The notes beneath the pieces are model-generated. The model was not told the DNA's origin, searched no databases, and saw only the letters and a program-made list of their open reading frames with translations. The position numbers were made by a program, and so were the translations under genes. Below are positions 15,359-24,586 of a stretch of DNA of 64,000 nt, one piece after another; the stretch's first letter is position 1; each line of letters opens with the position of its first letter. Origin of the DNA: Streptomyces sp. RFCAC02 (GTDB lineage Bacteria > Actinomycetota > Actinomycetes > Streptomycetales > Streptomycetaceae); contig NZ_SAUH01000001.1 of the NCBI RefSeq assembly GCF_004193175.1, positions 4,373,501 to 4,437,500 on the forward strand, in the 5' to 3' direction.

Positions 15359-18300
15359 TCAGATGTCGAAGACCTCGTCGGCCAGCGCCTGCTGCTCGGC
15401 CTGGTGCCGCTTCGCCGACCCCACCGCCGGGGACGACGACGCGGGCCGGGAGATGCGGCGCAGCTTCGACGCCGCGTCGACCTGCTCGACCAGGTTCAGC
15501 GCGATGAACGGCCACGCGCCCTGGTTCGCCGGCTCCTCCTGCGCCCACACGACCGACTCGGCGTTCGCGTACCGGGCGAGCTCGGCGCGCACCTCGTCGG
15601 CCGGCAGCGGGTACAGCCGCTCCAGACGCACCAGCGCGACGTCCTTGCGCCCGAGCTTCTCGCGCTCGGCCGCCAGCTCGTAGTACACCTTGCCGGAGCA
15701 CAGCACCACGCGCCGCACGCCCGCCGGGTCCACCGTGGTGTCCCCGATGACCGGCCGGAAACCGCCCTGGGTGAACTCCTCCACCTTCGAGGTGGCGGCC
15801 TTCAGCCGCAGCATCCACTTCGGCGTGAAGACGACCAGCGGCTTGTGGTGCGGGTTGTGCACCTGCCAGCGCAGCAGGTGGAAGTAGTTCGACGGGACGG
15901 TCGGCAGGGCCACCGTCATGTTCTTCTGCGCGCAGAGCTGGAGGAACCGCTCGATGCGGGCCGACGAGTGGTCGGGACCCTGGCCCTCGTAGCCGTGCGG
16001 CAGGAGCAGGGTGACGCCGGAGGTCTGGCCCCACTTCTGCTCGGCCGACGAGATGAACTCGTCGATGACGGTCGCCGCGCCGTTCGCGAAGTCGCCGAAC
16101 TGCGCCTCCCACATGACGAGGGCCTGCGGGCGGGCCAGCGAGTAGCCGTACTCGAAGCCCATCGCCGCGTACTCGCTGAGCAGGGAGTCGTAGACGTTGA
16201 ACCGGGCCTGGTCCTCCGTCAGGTACAGCAGCGGCGTGTAGTCCTCGCCCGTCTTGCGGTCGATGAGCACCGAGTGCCGCTGGCCGAAGGTGCCGCGCCG
16301 CGAGTCCTGGCCGGCGAGGCGCACCGGGGTGCCCTCCATCAGCAGCGAGCCGATGGCGAGCAGCTCGCCCATGGCCCAGTCGATCGTCCCGTCCTCGACC
16401 ATCGCCGCGCGCCGCTGGAGCTGCGGCAGCAGCCGCGGGTGCACGGTGATGTGGTCGGGGATGTTGACCTGGGACTCGGCGATCCGCTTGACGACCTCCT
16501 CGTTCACCGCCGTCTCGATCGCGACGGGGAACTCGGGCTTCGGCGCCGTCACCTCGGCCGGGGCCGGGGTCACGGTGGCCTCGCGGACCTCCTTGAAGAC
16601 CTTCTCCAGCTGGTTCTGGAAGTCCTGGAGGGCCTGCTCCGCCTCCTCCAGCGTGATGTCGCCGCGCCCGATCAGCGACTCGGTGTACAGCTTGCGCACC
16701 GAGCGCTTCTTGTCGATCAGGTCGTACATCAGGGGCTGGGTGAACGACGGGTTGTCCGTCTCGTTGTGGCCGCGGCGGCGGTAGCACACGAGGTCGATGA
16801 CGACGTCCTTGTTGAACGCCTGCCGGTACTCGAACGCCAGGCGCGCCACGCGGCACACGGCCTCGGGGTCGTCGCCGTTCACGTGGAAGATCGGCGCCTC
16901 GATCATGCGGGCCACGTCCGTGCAGTACGTGGAGGACCGCGCGGCGGCCGGGCTCGCGGTGTAGCCGACCTGGTTGTTGATGACGACGTGGATCGTGCCG
17001 CCGGTGCGGTAGCCGCGGAGCTGCGACATGTTCAGCGTCTCGGCGACCACGCCCTGGCCGGCGAACGCGGCGTCACCGTGGATGAGGACCGGCAGGACCG
17101 TGAAGTCCTTGCCGCCGCGCCCGATGAGGTCCTGCTTCGCGCGTGCGACGCCCTCGACGACCGGGTCCACGGCCTCCAGGTGGGACGGGTTCGCCGTGAG
17201 GGAGACGGTGATCTGCTCGCCGGACAGGCCGGTGAACGTGCCCTCGGTGCCGAGGTGGTACTTCACGTCGCCGGAGCCGTGCATCGACTTCGGGTCGAGG
17301 TTGCCCTCGAACTCGCGGAAGATCTGGGCGTACGACTTGCCGACGACGTTGGCGAGGACGTTGAGCCGGCCGCGGTGGGCCATGCCGACGACGACCTCGT
17401 CCAGCTTGTCGGCCGCCGCCTCGTCCAGGACCGAGTCGAGCAGCGGGATGACCGTTTCGCCACCCTCGAGCGAGAAGCGCTTCTGGCCGACGTACTTGGT
17501 CTGCAGGAAGGTCTCGAAGGCCTCCGACGCGTTCAGCCGGCGCAGGATGCGGAGCTGCTCCTCGCGCTCCGGGGGCGTGTGCGGACGCTCCACGCGCTCC
17601 TGGATCCAGGTGCGCTCCTTCGGGTCCTGGATGTGCATGTACTCGATGCCGGTGGTGCGGCAGTACGAGTCGCGCAGGACGCCGAGGATGTCGCGGAGCT
17701 TCAGCATCGACTTGCCCGCGAACCCGCCGACCGCGAACTCCCGCTCCAGGTCCCACAGCGTGAGCCCGTGCTCGGTGATGTCCAGGTCGGGGTGGCGGCG
17801 CTGGCGGTACTCCAGCGGGTCGGTGTCGGCCATGAGGTGGCCGCGCACGCGGTAGGAGTGGATCAGGTCGAAGACGCGCGCCGCCTTCGTGACCTCGTCG
17901 TCGTGGTTGACGTCGATGTCGACGTGCCAGCGGATCGGCTCGTAGGGGATGCGCAGCGCCTCGAAGATGCTGTCGTAGAACCCCTCCTCGCCCAGCAGCA
18001 GCCGGCTGATCTGGCGCAGGAACTCGCCCGACGCCGCACCCTGGATGACACGGTGGTCGTAGGTGCTGGTGAGGGTCATCACCTTGGAGACGCCGAGGCG
18101 GTTCAGGGTGTCCTGCGAGGTGCCCTGGAACTCCGCCGGGTACTCCATGGCACCGACGCCCAGGATGACGCCCTGACCGGGCATCAGGCGCGGCACCGAG
18201 TGGACGGTGCCGATGCCGCCGGGGTTGGTGAGGGAGGCGGTGACGCCCGAGAAGTCGTCCATCGTCAGCTTGCCGGCGCGGGCGCGGCGGACGATGTCCT

Positions 18301-19096
18301 CGTACGCCTGCCAGAACTCGAAGAAGGAGAGCGTCTCCGCCTTCTTGATGCCGGCGACGACGAGCTGGCGGTCGCCGTTCTTGCTGACCAGGTCGATGGC
18401 CAGACCGAGATTCACGTGGTCCGGCTTGACGAGGGTCGGCTTGCCGTCCTTCTCGGTGTACGAGTGGTTGATGGCCGGCATGGCCTTCAGCGCCTGCACC
18501 ATCGCGTAGCCGATGAGGTGCGTGAACGACACCTTGCCGCCACGGGCGCGCTTCAGGTGGTTGTTGATGACGATGCGGTTGTCGAACAGCAGCTTCACCG
18601 GGACGGCGCGGACCGAGGTGGCGGTCGGCAGGTCGCGGGAGGCGTTCATGTTCTTGGCGACGGCGGCGGCCGGGCCGCGCAGCGTCACGAACTCGGGGCC
18701 GTCCTGCGCGGCCGGCGCGGGCTCGGCCGGCGCGGGGGACACGGGCTTGGGCGCCGGCGGCCGCTGGCCGAGCGGCTTTGCAGGCGCGGACTTCGCCGGG
18801 GCGGGCGCCGCGGCCTGCTGCGCGGGCTCGGCCGGAGCGGCGGGCTTCCCCGGCGCCGACGCGGCTGGGGCGGCGGCGGCCGGGGTCCGCTGCTGCGCCG
18901 CGGCGCCGCCGTCACCTCCCGGCTTGTAGTCGGCGAAGAAGTCCCACCAGGCGCGATCCACGGAATTCGGGTCCTGGAGGTACTGCTGATAGATCTCGTC
19001 GACTAGCCACTCGTTGGCACCGAAGCCGTCCGCGGGGTTCTTCCCCCCGGACGGGTCAGTGTCGGTGTTCGAGGTGTTCGGAGACTGTGGCGACAC
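15359..19096 (-). CDS. kgd: Multifunctional 2-oxoglutarate decarboxylase/dehydrogenase E1-E2 fusion
   Basis: 1245 aa from GTG 19096. Order: short E1 N-terminal segment ([20 protein letters not shown]), Ala/Pro/Lys linker (about 60-130), E2-type acyltransferase core (about 140-370, with [14 protein letters not shown]), then the ThDP-dependent E1 domains ([54 protein letters not shown]) and the C-terminal transketolase-like part. This is the actinobacterial SucA/Kgd layout, about 1,230-1,270 aa. It feeds the TCA cycle at 2-oxoglutarate with separate lipoylated E2 and Lpd elsewhere. Several upstream in-frame starts exist; the chosen one matches the conserved MSPQSP opening. No defect seen. Confidence 0.97.
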   Translation of the reverse strand: MSPQSPNTSNTDTDPSGGKNPADGFGANEWLVDEIYQQYLQDPNSVDRAWWDFFADYKPGGDGGAAAQQRTPAAAAPAASAPGKPAAPAEPAQQAAAPAPAKSAPAKPLGQRPPAPKPVSPAPAEPAPAAQDGPEFVTLRGPAAAVAKNMNASRDLPTATSVRAVPVKLLFDNRIVINNHLKRARGGKVSFTHLIGYAMVQALKAMPAINHSYTEKDGKPTLVKPDHVNLGLAIDLVSKNGDRQLVVAGIKKAETLSFFEFWQAYEDIVRRARAGKLTMDDFSGVTASLTNPGGIGTVHSVPRLMPGQGVILGVGAMEYPAEFQGTSQDTLNRLGVSKVMTLTSTYDHRVIQGAASGEFLRQISRLLLGEEGFYDSIFEALRIPYEPIRWHVDIDVNHDDEVTKAARVFDLIHSYRVRGHLMADTDPLEYRQRRHPDLDITEHGLTLWDLEREFAVGGFAGKSMLKLRDILGVLRDSYCRTTGIEYMHIQDPKERTWIQERVERPHTPPEREEQLRILRRLNASEAFETFLQTKYVGQKRFSLEGGETVIPLLDSVLDEAAADKLDEVVVGMAHRGRLNVLANVVGKSYAQIFREFEGNLDPKSMHGSGDVKYHLGTEGTFTGLSGEQITVSLTANPSHLEAVDPVVEGVARAKQDLIGRGGKDFTVLPVLIHGDAAFAGQGVVAETLNMSQLRGYRTGGTIHVVINNQVGYTASPAAARSSTYCTDVARMIEAPIFHVNGDDPEAVCRVARLAFEYRQAFNKDVVIDLVCYRRRGHNETDNPSFTQPLMYDLIDKKRSVRKLYTESLIGRGDITLEEAEQALQDFQNQLEKVFKEVREATVTPAPAEVTAPKPEFPVAIETAVNEEVVKRIAESQVNIPDHITVHPRLLPQLQRRAAMVEDGTIDWAMGELLAIGSLLMEGTPVRLAGQDSRRGTFGQRHSVLIDRKTGEDYTPLLYLTEDQARFNVYDSLLSEYAAMGFEYGYSLARPQALVMWEAQFGDFANGAATVIDEFISSAEQKWGQTSGVTLLLPHGYEGQGPDHSSARIERFLQLCAQKNMTVALPTVPSNYFHLLRWQVHNPHHKPLVVFTPKWMLRLKAATSKVEEFTQGGFRPVIGDTTVDPAGVRRVVLCSGKVYYELAAEREKLGRKDVALVRLERLYPLPADEVRAELARYANAESVVWAQEEPANQGAWPFIALNLVEQVDAASKLRRISRPASSSPAVGSAKRHQAEQQALADEVFDI

Positions 19097-19426
19097 GGCG
19101 GCAACCGCCCTCTTCCGCTTCGCAAGGTGATGGACAGCGGGAATCAAGGCTACGCCTTGGAGGCCCTCCGGCGCAGTCCCGGTCGCCCAGACGTGGCCTA
19201 CACCACATCCAGGGGCTGGTTTCGGGATGCGAACGGACGGGAACGACGCCAGGTTCGGCGCACATTGGCGGGGATCGGCCCGGCGGCGGCCATGACGGAC
19301 CGCGACCACCGGCGCACGGCCGTGGCCTCCCGCTTCACCGTACGGCGCCCTCCGGCCGCCCGGCGGGCAGGGAGGAACGCCCGGACGCACGACGGCGTGA
19401 CGGCACGGGGTCCCCCCGACTCTACG
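19097..19426. other. 330-base intergenic region upstream of kgd
   Basis: No supported gene. It must hold the kgd promoter (minus strand). A 15-bp inverted repeat CAAGGC-TAC-GCCTTG at 19145-19159 lies 49-63 bases before the kgd GTG and contains TAGCCT on the minus strand, a possible -10 box, but no TTGAC-like box is found 16-18 bases upstream. Confidence 0.4.
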
Positions 19427-20521
19427 TCAATTGTTTGCCTTCGCGTTACCTGGAAGGGTGAGCCGTATCCGGCAGCCACGACGGGATTCGGCCACGCCGA
19501 TCGTGCCGCCGTGGAGATCGACCGCCCAGCGCGCGATCGCGAGCCCGAGACCCGTCCCGCCATCACGCGGAGTGACCCCGTCGATGGTGCCGCGCCCGAA
19601 CCGTTCGAAGACCAGCTCGCGCTGCTCCGGGGGTATGCCGGGCCCCTCGTCCTGCACCTCGATGACGAGCCCGCCGGTCCGTTCGCCCGGCCGCGCCCGC
19701 ACGGTGACCTGCCCGCCCCGCGGGCTGTGCTTCACCGCGTTGTCCACGAGGTTGGTGACGACCTGGTCGAGCCGCTCCGGGTCGGCGTGCGCCCGCAGGC
19801 TGCCGGGGGCCACGTCCAGACGCAGCCGGACGTCGGTGCGCGCGTGCCCGCGCTTGAGCGCGACCGTCGCGTCGTTCAGCACGGCCGACAGGTACGGCTG
19901 CACCTGGAAGCCCCGCGCCTGGAGCGGCATCACGCCGTCCTCAAGGCGCGAGAGGTCCAGGAGCTGCGCGACGAGCCGGCCGAGGCGCTCGGTCTGCCGC
20001 AGGGCCGTGGCCATCGTCGCGGGATCGGCCTCGGACACGCCGTCCACCACGTTCTCCAGGACCGCGTGCAGCCCGGCGATGGGCGTGCGCAGTTCGTGCG
20101 AGACGTTGGCGATCAGCTCGCGGCGCTGGCGGTCGGCCGCCTGGAGATCGGCCGCCATGCGGTTGAACGCGTGCCCGAGGTCGCCCAGCTCGTCCCGCCG
20201 GGCGACATGGACACGGCGCCCGTAGTCGCCGCGCGCCATGGCACGCGCGGCCGACGTCATCTCCAGGACGGGCGTGGCCAGGCTGTGCGCCACGAACTGC
20301 GTGACCAGCAGCGAGGCGATGATCGCCAGCACGGCGATCACCTGCAGCTCGATCGCGGACCGGTACGCCATGAGGATCAGCAGCGTCGTGATCGCCACGC
20401 AGATGATCACGAGCCAGCCCAGCGCCGCCTTCACCGACCGCATCGGGTCGAACGGGCGCAGCACCCGCCACACGAGGAGCCGGCCCCGCCGCCACACGGG
20501 ATGCCGGACCGGGTCGGACAC
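19427..20521 (-). CDS. Two-component sensor histidine kinase
   Basis: 364 aa from GTG 20521, preceded by GAGGGAC within five bases of the regulator stop. Two membrane segments (ALGWLVIICVAITTLLILMA and the following VIAVLAIIASLLVTQFVAH) with almost no extracellular loop, then HAMP, DHp (ANVSHELRTPIAGLH) and HATPase (NAVKHSPRGG, DEGPGIPP, GTGLGLAI). The lack of a sizeable outside domain suggests membrane-embedded or intracellular sensing. It is the second gene of an operon with its OmpR-type regulator, and sits next to kgd as in other streptomycetes. Signal and targets are unknown. Confidence 0.92.
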   Translation of the reverse strand: MSDPVRHPVWRRGRLLVWRVLRPFDPMRSVKAALGWLVIICVAITTLLILMAYRSAIELQVIAVLAIIASLLVTQFVAHSLATPVLEMTSAARAMARGDYGRRVHVARRDELGDLGHAFNRMAADLQAADRQRRELIANVSHELRTPIAGLHAVLENVVDGVSEADPATMATALRQTERLGRLVAQLLDLSRLEDGVMPLQARGFQVQPYLSAVLNDATVALKRGHARTDVRLRLDVAPGSLRAHADPERLDQVVTNLVDNAVKHSPRGGQVTVRARPGERTGGLVIEVQDEGPGIPPEQRELVFERFGRGTIDGVTPRDGGTGLGLAIARWAVDLHGGTIGVAESRRGCRIRLTLPGNAKANN

Positions 20522-20526
20522 GTCCC

Positions 20527-21408
20527 TCAGACCTCGCCGCCCGCCGCCGCGCCGATGCCGGGCTCGCCGGCGTAACCGGGCGGCGTCTCCAGCGCGTACC
20601 CGACGCCGTGGACCGTGCGGATGCGCTCGGCGCCGATCTTGCGGCGCAGCGCCTTCACATGGCTGTCCACGGTGCGGGTGCCGGAGGCGTCGGCCCAGTC
20701 CCACACCTCGGCGAGGAGTTGCTCGCGCGTGAGCACGGCGCGGGGCGAGCGTGCCAGGCACATCAGCAGGTCGAACTCGGTCGGGGTGAGGTGGATGTCC
20801 TTGCCGGCGGCCCTGACCCGCCGCTGCGTGCGGTCGATCTCCAGGTCGCCGAGGCGGACGCTGCCCGGCCGCGGGGTGGTGGCGGCGACCGCGGCGCGCT
20901 CGATGCGGCGCAGCAGGACGTGGGCGCGGGCGACGAGTTCCCGCATGGAGAAGGGCTTCGTCATGTAGTCGTCGGCGCCGACGCCGAGGCCGACCAGCAT
21001 GTCCGTCTCGTCGTCCCTGGCCGTGAGCATGAGGACGGGGACCGGGCGCTGCGCCTGCACGCGCCGGCACACCTCCAGGCCGTCGAACCCGGGCAGCATC
21101 ACGTCGAGGACGAGGAGATCGGGGTGCCACGCGGCGGCGGTCTCGACGGCCGCCGGGCCGTCCGCGGCCGTTTGCACGAGGAAGCCCTCGGCGCGCAGCC
21201 TGGCGGCGATCGCCTCGACGATGGTGGGGTCGTCCTCGACCACGAGCACGCGGCGCTGGGCGCCGGGTGTGGCCGCTGTGGCGGTGTGGTGCGCGGTGCG
21301 GTCGGGGCCTGTGTGCCCGTGCGTGGACTCCCCGTGACCGTTCCGCGGGGATGGGGGGTCCTGAAGGTTCCGGTCCATCGGCGACATCCTGGTGTCCGTC
21401 TGAGTCAT
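20527..21408 (-). CDS. OmpR-family response regulator
   Basis: 293 aa from ATG 21408. An unusually polar, His/Gly-rich N-terminal tail of about 50 residues precedes the receiver (VLVVEDDPTIVEAI, phospho-acceptor in LLVLDVMLPG, TARD switch and DYMTKPF lysine). The winged-helix output follows (LTPTEFDLLMCLARSP, AEVWDWADASGTRTVDSHVKALRRKI). MDRNLQ, 12 codons further in, is an alternative start. The stop is five bases before the kinase start, so the pair is co-transcribed. Probably autoregulated, but no clear operator was seen. Confidence 0.92.
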   Translation of the reverse strand: MTQTDTRMSPMDRNLQDPPSPRNGHGESTHGHTGPDRTAHHTATAATPGAQRRVLVVEDDPTIVEAIAARLRAEGFLVQTAADGPAAVETAAAWHPDLLVLDVMLPGFDGLEVCRRVQAQRPVPVLMLTARDDETDMLVGLGVGADDYMTKPFSMRELVARAHVLLRRIERAAVAATTPRPGSVRLGDLEIDRTQRRVRAAGKDIHLTPTEFDLLMCLARSPRAVLTREQLLAEVWDWADASGTRTVDSHVKALRRKIGAERIRTVHGVGYALETPPGYAGEPGIGAAAGGEV

Positions 21409-21548
21409 GTGTCCCGCCCCCGGGGCGTCGTCCCGGTGCCAGTCCTGTGCCGGCCGGCTGCGTCCGGCCGCTGTCGATCGGTGGTCGATCGGGTGAAGGT
21501 CTCGACGACCACGTGGGAAGCAGCGTAGAGCGGCAGTGAAGGCCGCGG

Positions 21549-22298
21549 CTACGCGTCCCGGCTGGCGAAATGATGGCTGGCGAGAAAGAGCACGTCCGGA
21601 GCGCCGCGTTCCACGGGGACGGCGCGGGTGTGTACGGCCGCGAATCCGGCGTCGCGCAGCGCGTCGGCGAACTCCGGTGAGGCGGCGGCCGACCAGACGG
21701 CCAGGACGCCGCCGGGCGCGAGGGCGGCGCGGCATGCGGCGAGCCCCGCGGGGGAGTAGAGGCCCCCGTTGTCCTCGGTGACGGTCCAGTCCGGGCCGTT
21801 GTCGATGTCGAGGCACAGCGCGTCGTAGGGCGTGCCCTCCCGGGCGGTGGCGCGGAGGTGGTCGAGGAGGTCGGCGTGCACGAGGCGGGTGCGGGGGTCG
21901 GCCAGGGCGTCGGCGGTGCGGGCGTGCAGGGGGCCGGCGCGGTGCCAGTCGATGACGGCGGCCTCGCGTTCGACCACGTCGACGCGGCCCCAGCGGGGGT
22001 CGGCCGCGGCCTCGGCCAGGGAGAAGCCGACGCCGAGGCCGCCGATCAGGAGGCTGGGCGCGGGGCGTGCGGGGTCCGGGCCGGTGACGGCGTCGAGCGC
22101 GGCGGTGACGAGCCGGCGTTCCGAGCGGCCGTCGGAGGTGTCCATGAGGAAGCAGCCGTTGGCGATGATCTGGAGCAGGCCGCCGTGGCGGCGCAGGACG
22201 ACCTCGCCGTACGGGCCGGTCCTGCGGTCGAGGACGACGGGCCTGCCGTCGTCGTCGGGCGGGAGCGGCGCGGTGGGGGGAACGGGTGCGGGGGCCAT
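21549..22298 (-). CDS. Spermidine synthase-like Rossmann methyltransferase-fold protein
   Basis: 249 aa from ATG 22298. GGLGVGFSLAEA is the nucleotide-binding loop, VDVVEREAAVIDWHR the acidic strand-2 motif and DALCLDIDNGPDW the active-site strand of the spermidine synthase superfamily. The family includes polyamine aminopropyltransferases, but many actinobacterial members lack the proven polyamine activity, and the short N-terminal beta domain here is degenerate. The role is therefore uncertain. It is isolated: 140 bases from the response regulator and 40 bases upstream of the lysozyme stop. Confidence 0.75.
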   Translation of the reverse strand: MAPAPVPPTAPLPPDDDGRPVVLDRRTGPYGEVVLRRHGGLLQIIANGCFLMDTSDGRSERRLVTAALDAVTGPDPARPAPSLLIGGLGVGFSLAEAAADPRWGRVDVVEREAAVIDWHRAGPLHARTADALADPRTRLVHADLLDHLRATAREGTPYDALCLDIDNGPDWTVTEDNGGLYSPAGLAACRAALAPGGVLAVWSAAASPEFADALRDAGFAAVHTRAVPVERGAPDVLFLASHHFASRDA

Positions 22299-22338
22299 GC
22301 GGTCATTGTCCCGCACGGCCCCCGCCGGGGATCGGGTG

Positions 22339-23202
22339 TCAGCCGTTGTTGGCCAGGACGCGCAGGCGGTCGATGGCACCGTTGAAGACGTTGTGGTCGC
22401 CGACGGTCGGACCGGACGAGGTGTACTGCCAGAAGGTGTAGAAGCTCCAGCCGGCCGGGAGCGTGCCCGCGCTGGACGCGTAGCGGGCGATCCAGAGGGG
22501 GTGGTTGTTGGCGAAGCCGCTGTAGTTGCCGGTGCAGGTGGTCCACCAGTTGGTGGTCGTGTAGATCACCGCGTAGCGGCCGGTACGGGAGTAGTAGGTG
22601 TTGAGGAAGTCCCTGATCCAGTTGACCATGGCGGCCTGGCTCAGGCCGTAGCAGGTGGCGCCGTAGGGGTTGTACTCGATGTCCAGGACGCCGGGGAGCG
22701 TCTTGCCGTCGGCCGACCAGCCGCCGCCGTTGCTGGCGAAGAAGTTCGCCTGGGCGGCGCCGCTGGAGGAGTTGGGCAGGGCGAAGTGGTAGGCGCCGCG
22801 GATCATGCCGATGTTGTAGGAGCCGTTGTACTGCTGGGCGAAGTACGGGTTCTCGTACGTCGTGCCCTCGGTCGCCTTGACATAGGCGAAGCGGTTGCCG
22901 GCGTTGTAGAGGGTGGACCAGGCGACGTTGCCCTGGTGGCTGGAGACGTCGACGCCCTCGACGGTGGCGAGCGGGGAGACGTCCGGCTCGCTGTACACGC
23001 GGCTGCCGCCCTCGTGTTCGAGGACGGTGGAGCCCATGTAGGCGGAGCCGATCTCCGGGTGGTCGTCGTCGGCCGCCGCCGCGGTGCCGGGGGCGCCGAG
23101 GAGGAGCGCGAGGACGGTGCTGACCGTGGCGAGGACGAGGGCGAGGAGGCGCCGCGGTGCTCGGCCGCGCGGCGAGGTCCTTCCGGTTCCGTGCAGGGGC
23201 AT
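22339..23202 (-). CDS. Secreted GH25 lysozyme (N-acetylmuramidase)
   Basis: 287 aa. A Sec signal peptide (RAPRRLLALVLATVSTVLALLLG, cleavage near TAAAA-DD) and a 45-residue linker precede the GH25 barrel: GVDVSSHQGNVAW, FAYVKATEGTTY, GAYHFALP, the catalytic D-x-E in VLDIEYNPYG, and the terminal WQYTSSG...DHNVFNG. It cleaves the MurNAc-GlcNAc bond of peptidoglycan outside the cell. RBS GAAAGG before ATG 23202. The upstream region has a 22-base-period direct repeat (23385-23425) that may regulate it. Confidence 0.93.
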   Translation of the reverse strand: MPLHGTGRTSPRGRAPRRLLALVLATVSTVLALLLGAPGTAAAADDDHPEIGSAYMGSTVLEHEGGSRVYSEPDVSPLATVEGVDVSSHQGNVAWSTLYNAGNRFAYVKATEGTTYENPYFAQQYNGSYNIGMIRGAYHFALPNSSSGAAQANFFASNGGGWSADGKTLPGVLDIEYNPYGATCYGLSQAAMVNWIRDFLNTYYSRTGRYAVIYTTTNWWTTCTGNYSGFANNHPLWIARYASSAGTLPAGWSFYTFWQYTSSGPTVGDHNVFNGAIDRLRVLANNG

Positions 23203-23384
23203 GTGACTGCCTTTCGGATACCTGGGCGTGGGGGGACGAGACCCGGCTCGTCGGCACGGTCGATGGTGTGACCATGCCAAGAGGAACGTACGGGCCGCGG
23301 TCGCGGGGACGGAAGGGGGTTCCGGACGCGTCGTTGGTCCACACCGGTGGCAAGAGCGATCGGTTATGCGTGTCCGCGTGCGGC

Positions 23385-23425
23385 TGTGACAAGTTTCAGG
23401 CGCGACTGTGACAACTTTCAGGCGC
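23385..23425. repeat. Tandem 19-bp direct repeat, 22-bp period
   Basis: TGTGACAAGTTTCAGGCGC (23385-23403) recurs at 23407-23425 with one mismatch. Two helical turns apart, the copies present the same face of DNA, as for a regulator binding as two adjacent units. They lie 183-223 bases upstream of the lysozyme ATG and downstream of the phosphatase stop. Confidence 0.6.
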
Positions 23426-23478
23426 TCGGGGTGGGAAAAGGAGATCCGGAGCGATGCGCGGAAATCATGGCGCCGGAT

Positions 23479-24276
23479 TCACAATTCCGCCACGACCACC
23501 GACGCGTCGTCGTGTGTCTTCCCCCGGGGAAACCGCTGACCTCGGGGATCCGCCGCCTCGGCCCCGCGCACGCGCGCGATCACGGCGGCCGGCCCCTCGT
23601 CCGTCACCGCGCGGAAGAGGTCCGACCAGTCACCGAACCCGAAGGTTTCCTTCCAGCGCCCGAGCCCGTCGCTGAGCGCGACGATCCTCCGCACGCCCCC
23701 GCGGTCCACCGTGCCCGTGACCGCGCGCCGCGCCACCGACGGATCGGCGGCCGCCGTGAAGAATCCGCCCTCGGCGTTCCGCAGCCCCTCGACGAACGCC
23801 GCGCGCTCCCCGGGCGGCAGCCGCCGCGCCGCGGGCCGCAGATCGTCGAGCCGGGTGTCCAGGACCGGCCTGACCGTGCCGTCGGGCGCCTCCACCAGCA
23901 GCACCGAATCGCTCAGCACCAGGAATTCCAGGCGGTGTTCGTCCCAGCGTGCCGCGACGACCGTGGCCTGCGGCGTTCGCGGGTGAGAAAGGTCACACGT
24001 GGCCCGGTGCCCCTCCGCGGTCCGCCCGATGGCGCCGGCGAGGCAGTCGGCGAGCGCCAGATCGCGGCGCGATCCCACCGCCTCCAGCAGCGCGCCGCCG
24101 AGCCGGGCGGCGAACCACGCGACCGGGTGCGCGCAGCCGTACGGTCCCGGCGGACCCGTCACACCGTCAAGGAGCACCAGGGCGCCGCCCGTTCCGCCGG
24201 CGGGGGCGACGGCCGCCGCCCAGTCCTCGTTCGGGTGGCCCGGCGACCCGGGGTCCGTCGCAGTCTGGATGCGCAT
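23479..24276 (-). CDS. PP2C-like serine/threonine phosphatase domain protein
   Basis: 265 aa from ATG 24276; ATG 24303 is an alternative. GHPNEDWAAA and ALVLLDGVTG near the start and THDDASVVVAEL at the end carry the Asp and Asn metal-ligand positions of PP2C (Mg/Mn-dependent) phosphatases, although the middle is divergent. VALSDGLGRW fits the DG motif of the third region. Soluble, no membrane segment. Such stand-alone domains usually reverse Ser/Thr kinase signalling; the partner is not in the window. Confidence 0.75.
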   Translation of the reverse strand: MRIQTATDPGSPGHPNEDWAAAVAPAGGTGGALVLLDGVTGPPGPYGCAHPVAWFAARLGGALLEAVGSRRDLALADCLAGAIGRTAEGHRATCDLSHPRTPQATVVAARWDEHRLEFLVLSDSVLLVEAPDGTVRPVLDTRLDDLRPAARRLPPGERAAFVEGLRNAEGGFFTAAADPSVARRAVTGTVDRGGVRRIVALSDGLGRWKETFGFGDWSDLFRAVTDEGPAAVIARVRGAEAADPRGQRFPRGKTHDDASVVVAEL

Positions 24277-24586
24277 GGACACGAGTCTGCCGTAGGCTGG
24301 CATTTGTCAGTGAATGCGGGGAATGCGGTGATATGAACTGCGGTGTTGCGAACCGTACTGCGGCGCATCACCGGGGCGGTGCCGCGGAGCGGGCGGGCCT
24401 CCGGGCGAACCGGATGCGGATACTGCCAGGTGCCGTACGGGAATTCCAAATGGCCTCCCGGGCTCCGGGCGCGCCGCGACGGACCCGGCTTGTCCGCCGT
24501 CTTCGGGTGCTGTTCACTCCTTCGGGTGGCGAGGCGGGCGAGATCGTCCCCCGGTCCCGCCGGCGCTGGCATGGTTCGGTGCCCAA
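24277..24586. other. 310-base intergenic region, divergent promoters expected
   Basis: Separates the phosphatase (minus) from the conservon-like kinase (plus). TTGTCA at 24304 with TGATAT 19 bases on is a weak plus-strand promoter candidate. Short frames on both strands show no recognisable protein. No RNA gene seen. Confidence 0.35.

Noticed and set aside
15404..19006. 1200-codon plus-strand frame opposite kgd
   Set aside because: Kgd on the minus strand is unmistakable; the other frame is a GC-bias artefact.
23203..23384. Possible cyclic-di-AMP riboswitch upstream of the lysozyme gene
   Set aside because: The conserved core of that RNA class is not visible; only a direct repeat further upstream is notable.
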